Of a DNA stretch of 64,000 nucleotides, positions 57,961-64,000 are shown in pieces; the first letter of the stretch is position 1; every line of letters starts with the position of its first letter. The position numbers were made by a program, and so were the translations under genes. A model generated the notes under the pieces. That model did no database searches. It worked only from the letters and a program-made list of their open reading frames with translations, and had not been told where the DNA came from. The stretch covers positions 1-64,000 of the forward strand of contig NZ_JAJNNZ010000013.1 in the NCBI RefSeq assembly GCF_022836845.1, written 5' to 3'. The stretch is from Vibrio gelatinilyticus. GTDB taxonomy: Bacteria; Pseudomonadota; Gammaproteobacteria; Enterobacterales; Vibrionaceae.

Positions 57961-58395
57961 ATGCAAGAGTACTTAGAATTTTTTCAGCAAAATATGATCA
58001 TGTCGTTAGTTTGGGTTGCACTATTCGTTGCTCTCATTGCCAACATTGTTAAAGCAGCCAACGCGGCTTACAAAGAGATCTCCGCAGCTCAGGTCACTCA
58101 ATTAATGAACCATGAGAACGGTGCTGTGATTGATATTCGCTCTAAAGATGATTTCAAACGTGGTCATATTACGGGCGCACTTCACATTTTGCCGTCTGAT
58201 ATCAAAGCAGGTTCAATCGCGGAGCTTGAAAAACGTAAATCAGACCCAATCATTGTGGTATGTAAGACAGGACAGACAGCGCAAGAAAGCGCAAACCTTC
58301 TAGCGAAGGCTGGCTTTGAGAAAGTGTACCTATTGAAAAACGGCCTAGTGGCATGGAGCGAAGCGAATCTTCCTCTAGTTAAAGGCAAAAAGTAG
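57961..58395 (+). CDS. Membrane-anchored rhodanese-like protein (YibN)
   Basis: 144-residue protein with one N-terminal helix (about residues 10–32, MIMSLVWVALFVALIANIVKAA) and a cytoplasmic rhodanese domain (AVIDIRSKDDFKRGHITGALHILPSD). The active-site Cys is in VVCKTGQTAQESANLL. Likely a sulfurtransferase; substrate unknown. YibN and secB, gpsA and cysE have the same order in E. coli (yibN–grxC–secB–gpsA–cysE), though grxC is missing between yibN and secB here. Confidence 0.9.
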   Translation: MQEYLEFFQQNMIMSLVWVALFVALIANIVKAANAAYKEISAAQVTQLMNHENGAVIDIRSKDDFKRGHITGALHILPSDIKAGSIAELEKRKSDPIIVVCKTGQTAQESANLLAKAGFEKVYLLKNGLVAWSEANLPLVKGKK

Positions 58396-58558
58396 GGCGT
58401 TACTGGCTAAAATCGCGGCATTTATCGACCAAGGGTGTGATAAATGCCACGTAATTTAAGGCTCGCCTAGTCATCACTCGTCGGCTTCGTTAGTCTGCTG
58501 TCAAAGAGAATCACTCGTCTCGACAGAATTAATTTAGACGTATTTAAGGATAAGCATC

Positions 58559-59026
58559 ATGGCTGAAGCAGCACAACAAGACGCACAACAAAACTTCACG
58601 ATTCAACGTATCTTTCTAAAAGACCTATCGTTTGAAGCTCCTAATTCACCAGCAATGTTCCAAAAAGAATGGAACCCTGATGTGAAACTTGACCTTGATA
58701 CACAAAGTCGTGAGCTTGGTGAAGGTGTATACGAAGTTGTACTTCGTTTGACTGTGACCGTTAAGAATGCTGAAGAAACAGCTTTCCTTTGTGAAATTCA
58801 ACAAGGTGGTATTTTCACTGCTGAGAAGATGGAAGCGGGTCAACTAGCTCATTGCCTAGGAGCATTCTGCCCGAACATCCTGTTCCCTTACGCACGTGAA
58901 ACGATTTCTGGCCTAACGATGAAAGGTACGTTCCCACAACTGAACCTAGCGCCAGTTAACTTTGACGCTTTGTTCATGAACTACCTACAACAGCAAGCTA
59001 ACCAAGAAGGTCAAGCTGACGCTTAA
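58559..59026 (+). CDS. secB: Protein-export chaperone SecB
   Basis: 155-residue tetrameric cytoplasmic chaperone that keeps preproteins unfolded and delivers them to SecA. It has [22 protein letters not shown] at the start, [20 protein letters not shown] and [36 protein letters not shown]. Full length. First gene of a secB–gpsA–cysE series, but a terminator before gpsA suggests partial coupling only. Confidence 0.97.
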   Translation: MAEAAQQDAQQNFTIQRIFLKDLSFEAPNSPAMFQKEWNPDVKLDLDTQSRELGEGVYEVVLRLTVTVKNAEETAFLCEIQQGGIFTAEKMEAGQLAHCLGAFCPNILFPYARETISGLTMKGTFPQLNLAPVNFDALFMNYLQQQANQEGQADA

Positions 59027-59075
59027 TTGCAAGCGCTGACGATAGAGTTTCGTCAGGTTTTGAAGCTAAAGCAAA

Positions 59076-59113
59076 ATAAATGCACAGCGCGGTATGCGGT
59101 GTGCATTTTTTGT
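59076..59113 (+). terminator. Terminator after secB
   Basis: Stem aaatgcac / gtgcattt with an inner gcgc/gcg pair and T-run. Confidence 0.82.
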
Positions 59114-59182
59114 TTAGAGATCTAAGAATACGTAATACACTGTCTCTCAACAGCAACACGAGATTGTTAATCAGGTGAAACA

Positions 59183-60202
59183 ATGAATAATGCATACGGA
59201 AAAGAGATCACTATGACAGTGATCGGTGCGGGGTCTTACGGAACATCACTCGCGATCTCGTTGGCGCGTAATGGTGCTAACGTTGTGATTTGGGGGCACG
59301 ATCCTCAACATATGGCTCGTCTACAAGCAGACAGAGCAAACCACGAATTTTTACCGGGCATTGAGTTTCCAGAATCACTCATCGTCGAGGCCGATTTAGA
59401 GAAAGCGGTGAGCGCGAGCCGAGATCTGCTGGTCGTTGTACCTAGCCATGTATTTGGCGTGGTTTTAACGAGCATTAAACCGCATCTGCGTGCTGATACT
59501 CGAATTTGCTGGGCAACAAAAGGATTGGAGCCTGAGACGGGTCGTTTGCTAAAAGACGTCGCTCATGATGTTCTTGGTAGTCACTACCCTCTTGCGGTGC
59601 TTTCTGGCCCAACGTTTGCCAAAGAGCTTGCCATGGGCATGCCAACGGCGATATCGGTTGCTTCTCCGGACGCGACATTTGTGGCAGATCTGCAAGAGAA
59701 AATTCACTGCAGCAAAACATTTCGAGTGTATGCCAATAACGACTTTACTGGCATGCAACTGGGTGGCGCGGTGAAAAACGTTATCGCTATCGGTGCAGGT
59801 ATGTCTGATGGCATCGGTTTTGGTGCTAATGCTCGCACCGCATTGATCACTCGTGGTCTGGCTGAAATGACCCGTCTTGGTGCGGCATTGGGTGCGCAAC
59901 AAGAAACGTTTATGGGCATGGCAGGGCTAGGTGATTTAGTGCTTACTTGTACCGATAATCAATCTCGTAATCGTCGTTTTGGTTTGGCTTTAGGTCAGGG
60001 TAAAGATGTTGATGAAGCTCAGACAGAAATTGGTCAGGTCGTTGAAGGCTATCGTAATACCAAAGAAGTATGGCTACTGTCTCAGCGTATGGGGGTAGAA
60101 ATGCCAATAGTTGACCAAATCTATCAAGTGTTGTATCAAGGGAAAGATGCAAGGAATGCTGCACAAGATCTGTTAGCTAGAGACAAAAAAGCAGAAAAAT
60201 AA
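59183..60202 (+). CDS. gpsA: Glycerol-3-phosphate dehydrogenase [NAD(P)+]
   Basis: 339-residue enzyme making sn-glycerol 3-phosphate from dihydroxyacetone phosphate, the entry to phospholipid synthesis. The nucleotide motif [17 protein letters not shown] lies near the N-terminus, and [17 protein letters not shown] and [16 protein letters not shown](S) hold the catalytic Lys. Full length. It lies 42 bases upstream of cysE, likely one transcript. Confidence 0.96.
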   Translation: MNNAYGKEITMTVIGAGSYGTSLAISLARNGANVVIWGHDPQHMARLQADRANHEFLPGIEFPESLIVEADLEKAVSASRDLLVVVPSHVFGVVLTSIKPHLRADTRICWATKGLEPETGRLLKDVAHDVLGSHYPLAVLSGPTFAKELAMGMPTAISVASPDATFVADLQEKIHCSKTFRVYANNDFTGMQLGGAVKNVIAIGAGMSDGIGFGANARTALITRGLAEMTRLGAALGAQQETFMGMAGLGDLVLTCTDNQSRNRRFGLALGQGKDVDEAQTEIGQVVEGYRNTKEVWLLSQRMGVEMPIVDQIYQVLYQGKDARNAAQDLLARDKKAEK

Positions 60203-60244
60203 CGCAGCGAATCCGGTGGGTATTTCTCGTTCGTAGGACATGAC

Positions 60245-61066
60245 ATGAAACACTGTGAGAAACAAAAAGTTTGGCAAGCAATCGTTAAAGAAGCAAGAGA
60301 GTATTCGGAGCAAGAGCCGATGCTCGCGAGCTTCTATCATGCGACCATCATTAACCATGAGAGTTTGGGGGCAGCTTTAAGCTATATTTTAGCGAACAAG
60401 CTAAAGACCGCATCGATGCCAGCAATGGCGGTGCGCGAAGTGGTTGAGCAAGCCTTTAGTGAAGATCCATCGATTACGGGTTCTGCAGCATGTGATATCT
60501 GTGCGACGGTCAATCGAGACCCTGCGGTATCAATGTATTCTATGCCGCTGCTGTATTTGAAAGGCTACCATGCTCTTCAAGGTTATCGTGTTGCCAACTG
60601 GTTGTGGAAGCAAGGCCGTAAGGCTCTTGCCACTTACTTGCAGAACCAAATTTCAGTCGCGTGCCAGGTTGATATCCACCCGGCGGCTAAAATTGGTCGA
60701 GGTATCATGCTCGACCATGCCACAGGGATTGTGATTGGTGAAACGGCGGTTGTCGAAAATGATGTGTCAATCCTGCAAGATGTCACCTTAGGCGGTACTG
60801 GTAAAGAAGGCGGGGATCGTCACCCCAAAATTCGTGAAGGCGTTATGATAGGCGCTGGTGCCAAAATACTGGGTAACATTGAAGTCGGCGTTGGCGCAAA
60901 AATCGGCTCGTGTTCTGTGGTATTGCAACCTGTACCTGCACACACGACCGCAGCAGGTGTACCGGCTAAAATCGTCGGTAAACCGAAAACTGACATGCCT
61001 TCATTGGATATGGACCAGCAGTTTAACGGCAAGTCTCAAACCTTTGTCGGCGGAGACGGCATCTAA
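60245..61066 (+). CDS. cysE: Serine O-acetyltransferase
   Basis: 273-residue enzyme that acetylates L-serine, giving O-acetylserine, the first step of cysteine synthesis. The N-terminal helical domain (REYSEQEPMLASFYHATI) is followed by left-handed beta-helix hexapeptide repeats (IHPAAKIGRGIMLDHATGIVIGETAV, VGVGAKIGSCSVVLQPVPAHTTAAGVPAKIVG). Feedback-inhibited by cysteine in the family. The C-terminal tail that binds CysK is present and ends DGI (DGI-type, with the key terminal Ile). Confidence 0.97.
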   Translation: MKHCEKQKVWQAIVKEAREYSEQEPMLASFYHATIINHESLGAALSYILANKLKTASMPAMAVREVVEQAFSEDPSITGSAACDICATVNRDPAVSMYSMPLLYLKGYHALQGYRVANWLWKQGRKALATYLQNQISVACQVDIHPAAKIGRGIMLDHATGIVIGETAVVENDVSILQDVTLGGTGKEGGDRHPKIREGVMIGAGAKILGNIEVGVGAKIGSCSVVLQPVPAHTTAAGVPAKIVGKPKTDMPSLDMDQQFNGKSQTFVGGDGI

Positions 61067-61076
61067 GTTACGGTAT

Positions 61077-61106
61077 TGCGTTGCCTGGTGATCGTTAGGC
61101 AACGCA
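61077..61106. terminator. Convergent terminator cysE / MATE
   Basis: Stem gcgttgcct / aggcaacgc with a 10-base loop between converging genes. T-runs are weak. Confidence 0.65.
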
Positions 61107-61120
61107 AACTCTTTCCCAGC

Positions 61121-62470
61121 TTACTTACTTTGAACTGGCAAACCTTGATATTTACGCAGCCTTAGTGCGTAGAAGTAGCCCCAAATGCCTCCAGCGATAT
61201 TGCCAACCGCAATACCAATAAACAACCCTTCAATCGAATACCAATGACTGCCCAGTGCCGCAAAGGGCAATGTGAACACAAACAAGCGCATTGCGCTCCA
61301 GCTAAATGCCTTCATAGGTTGGTGCATGGCGTTTAATCCGCTAACCAGCATCATAATGATGCCCTGGAAACCATAGCTAATGGGTACCACCAACAAGTAA
61401 TGCCACAGCATATCTCTTACCGCTTGTTCTTGCGAAAACAGGGCTGAAATCGGAATGCTTAGCGGCACCATCACAATAAATAGAAATAGCTGAAACACGA
61501 TGGAAAAGCGGATGCTAATGAACATGCCTGAAAAACTGCGCTCTGGAGAGTTCGCACCAAAGTTCTGAGACATGAAAGGCGTCAATGCCGAGCTTAAAGA
61601 GATCAATACCAGAATCAATATGGATTCAATTCTCTGTGCGGCACCATAGGCAGCGACGGCAGCGGTTCCATGTGTAGAAAGAAGCTTCATGAGGATGGCT
61701 CCAGACAACGGAGACATGGCTGTGGACAGCCCGGCAGGAGTGCCTATTTTGAGAATTAGAAGCCAATCATTGAGTAACGTTTTACGATAGATGGCAGCCA
61801 GTAACTTTTCCCTGGCAATCAATACGTACAAAGAGCCAAACAGAGCACCAAGCCAAGCCAGACCACTGGCAATGGCCGCTCCTTGAATACCAAGTTCAGG
61901 AAAAGGACCAATGCCAAAGATCAGCAGCGGATCGAGGATGCCATTCAAGACGCCAGACAACATCATTATTTTTGCAGGTGTTTTGGTGTCCCCTGTCGCT
62001 CTGATAGCACTGTTACCAGCCATTGGGATCACCAGCAGGGGAATCGTGAGGTACCAGATACTCATATATTGATTGATCAAGGGCAGCAACGATTCTTCGG
62101 CGCCAAGTAGGCGAAACAGCGGATCGATAGTAAGCAGCCCAATGGCTGAAGCCAAGATAACCAGCAATACCGCGAGCAATAGGCCATGAGTGGTAAAGCG
62201 CGCGGCATAAGTGGCATCACCCTGACCGAGCAATCGACCGATATTGGTTGATAATCCCATCCCGATACCCATCGTAATGCAGTTGACGGCAAATGTAACA
62301 GGGAAGGTAAAGCTTATCGCAGCGAGGGCTTGCGTCCCTAACAAAGAGATAAAAAAAGTATCGACGAGATTGAACATCAGGATCGCCACCATGCCAAAAA
62401 CCATGGGGACCGTCATCTGACGTAGAACAAGTGGTATAGGGGCGCTCAGTAGGCCGTGTTTGTCTTGCAT
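61121..62470 (-). CDS. MATE-family multidrug/Na+ efflux transporter
   Basis: 449-residue inner-membrane protein with 12 helices of the MATE family, coupled to Na+ or H+. Typical blocks are VLRQMTVPMVFGMVAILMFNLVDTFFISLLG at the start and AGNSAIRATGDTKTPAKIMM, GVLNGILDPLLIFG. The N- and C-halves are related. Likely exports cationic dyes or drugs; substrate unknown. Divergent from groES with about 240 bases between them. Confidence 0.92.
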   Translation of the reverse strand: MQDKHGLLSAPIPLVLRQMTVPMVFGMVAILMFNLVDTFFISLLGTQALAAISFTFPVTFAVNCITMGIGMGLSTNIGRLLGQGDATYAARFTTHGLLLAVLLVILASAIGLLTIDPLFRLLGAEESLLPLINQYMSIWYLTIPLLVIPMAGNSAIRATGDTKTPAKIMMLSGVLNGILDPLLIFGIGPFPELGIQGAAIASGLAWLGALFGSLYVLIAREKLLAAIYRKTLLNDWLLILKIGTPAGLSTAMSPLSGAILMKLLSTHGTAAVAAYGAAQRIESILILVLISLSSALTPFMSQNFGANSPERSFSGMFISIRFSIVFQLFLFIVMVPLSIPISALFSQEQAVRDMLWHYLLVVPISYGFQGIIMMLVSGLNAMHQPMKAFSWSAMRLFVFTLPFAALGSHWYSIEGLFIGIAVGNIAGGIWGYFYALRLRKYQGLPVQSK

Positions 62471-62621
62471 TCGCTATAGCAGAAAAATGAAGCTGGTGCC
62501 AAGCATACAGTAATTTGGTACAGACAGCGACCATCTCCACCATAGCCGCTCTCAATGGTCGTATAAGCGACAATCTTCACGCAAAAGCGTTAATGTAATC
62601 ACACTTTTTTCATGCTGTCCC

Positions 62622-62650
62622 CTTGGGTTTAGAGGAAATGCCCCCAACAT
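62622..62650 (+). promoter_or_regulatory. Sigma-32-like heat-shock promoter of groESL
   Basis: cttggg (-35, cf. cttgaa) at 62622–62627, then a 13-base spacer and cccccaacat (-10, cf. ccccat-t) at 62641–62650, 64 bases before the groES ATG. Layout and position fit a sigma-32 promoter; the -35 is imperfect. Confidence 0.6.
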
Positions 62651-62714
62651 AATTACCACATGCCAATGAACGGCAACTCAAAGCATAAATGAAAACAATC
62701 AGGAGAAACGACCG

Positions 62715-63005
62715 ATGAATATCCGTCCTCTACACGACCGTGTAATCGTTGAACGTCAAGAAGTTGAATCTAAGTCAGCTGGTGGCATCGTTCTAACTGG
62801 TTCGGCTGCTGAAAAATCAACACGCGGCACGATTCTCGCTGTGGGCAAAGGTCGCATCTTAGAAAATGGTTCTGTACAGCCATTGGACGTAAAAGTTGGT
62901 GATACCGTTATCTTTGCTGAAGGCTACGGCACGAAAAGTGAAAAAATCGATGGTAAAGAAGTTCTCATCATGTCTGAAAATGACATCATGGCAATCGTTG
63001 AATAA
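62715..63005 (+). CDS. groS: Co-chaperonin GroES
   Basis: 96-residue lid of the GroEL chaperonin. [29 protein letters not shown] with the mobile loop ([15 protein letters not shown]), and [11 protein letters not shown] in the core. An ggag site precedes the ATG. It lies 71 bases before groEL in the usual operon under a heat-shock promoter. Confidence 0.98.
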   Translation: MNIRPLHDRVIVERQEVESKSAGGIVLTGSAAEKSTRGTILAVGKGRILENGSVQPLDVKVGDTVIFAEGYGTKSEKIDGKEVLIMSENDIMAIVE

Positions 63006-63073
63006 CGAAGTAGACGTTGAGTAATTTTTGCTCTGAATTGAAGCAAAAACAATGAATTTAGATAAGGAAATAA

Positions 63074-64000
<927 letters not shown>

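Overview
The window reads as ordinary chromosomal core DNA of a Vibrio (Vibrionaceae, Gammaproteobacteria). The evidence is gene content and order: purHD–zntR, dusB–fis, aroQ–accBC, acs with a CrbS/CrbR-type acetate switch, aspA–dcuA/fxsA, mutM–two lipid A acyltransferases–slmA–coaBC–radC–rpmBG, cpxRA/cpxP–fieF–pfkA–tpiA, glpX–zapB, envC–gpmI–yibN–secB–gpsA–cysE and groESL. Two DUF3316 proteins, seen mostly in vibrios, support this. I do not assign a species. No rRNA, tRNA, CRISPR array, prophage, transposase or integron was seen.

Layout. 1–8 kb: a CNNM-like membrane protein, hupA with a DUF1481 lipoprotein, purHD (split by an ERIC-like repeat), zntR and a Cache-type chemoreceptor. 8–13 kb: dusB–fis, prmA, aroQ–accB–accC. 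13–30 kb: an acetate-utilisation neighbourhood made of acs, a DEDDh exonuclease, a cNMP/CBS/DUF294 protein, an HcaT-like MFS transporter, a symporter–histidine kinase–receiver hybrid (CrbS-like), two DUF3316 paralogues, an orphan membrane-anchored protein, an acetate-type symporter with its small DUF4212 subunit, a K+/H+ antiporter and a CrbR-like response regulator. 30–35 kb: dsbD, dcuA, aspA. 35–42 kb: fxsA, an unknown protein, mutM, lpxM/lpxL-type genes, slmA, coaBC, radC, rpmB, rpmG. 42–52 kb: trmL, cpxA/cpxR/cpxP, fieF, pfkA, tpiA, a CHMI-family tautomerase, DUF805, DUF3135, a Cys-containing COG2345 regulator and glpX. 52–64 kb: zapB, a TetR regulator, a DHH phosphoesterase, envC, gpmI, yibN, secB, gpsA, cysE, a MATE exporter, groES and the 5' part of groEL, which runs off the end.

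Functionally the most coherent block is the acetate region: uptake (actP plus DUF4212), activation to acetyl-CoA (acs), sensing (CrbS-like) and response (CrbR-like), with a CRP-like site upstream of acs. Two of its members, the exonuclease/DUF294 pair and the 162-residue orphan, have no settled role. Most genes end in clear hairpin terminators. Candidate operators (PurR, CRP, CpxR, Fur, sigma-32) were read by eye against remembered consensus sequences and remain predictions.

I did not find a convincing undescribed system. The best leads are the exonuclease/DUF294 pair beside acs, the DUF3316 tandem pair with a Fur-like box, the ERIC-like insertion inside purHD, a PurR-like operator before glpX, and the small unknown membrane proteins.
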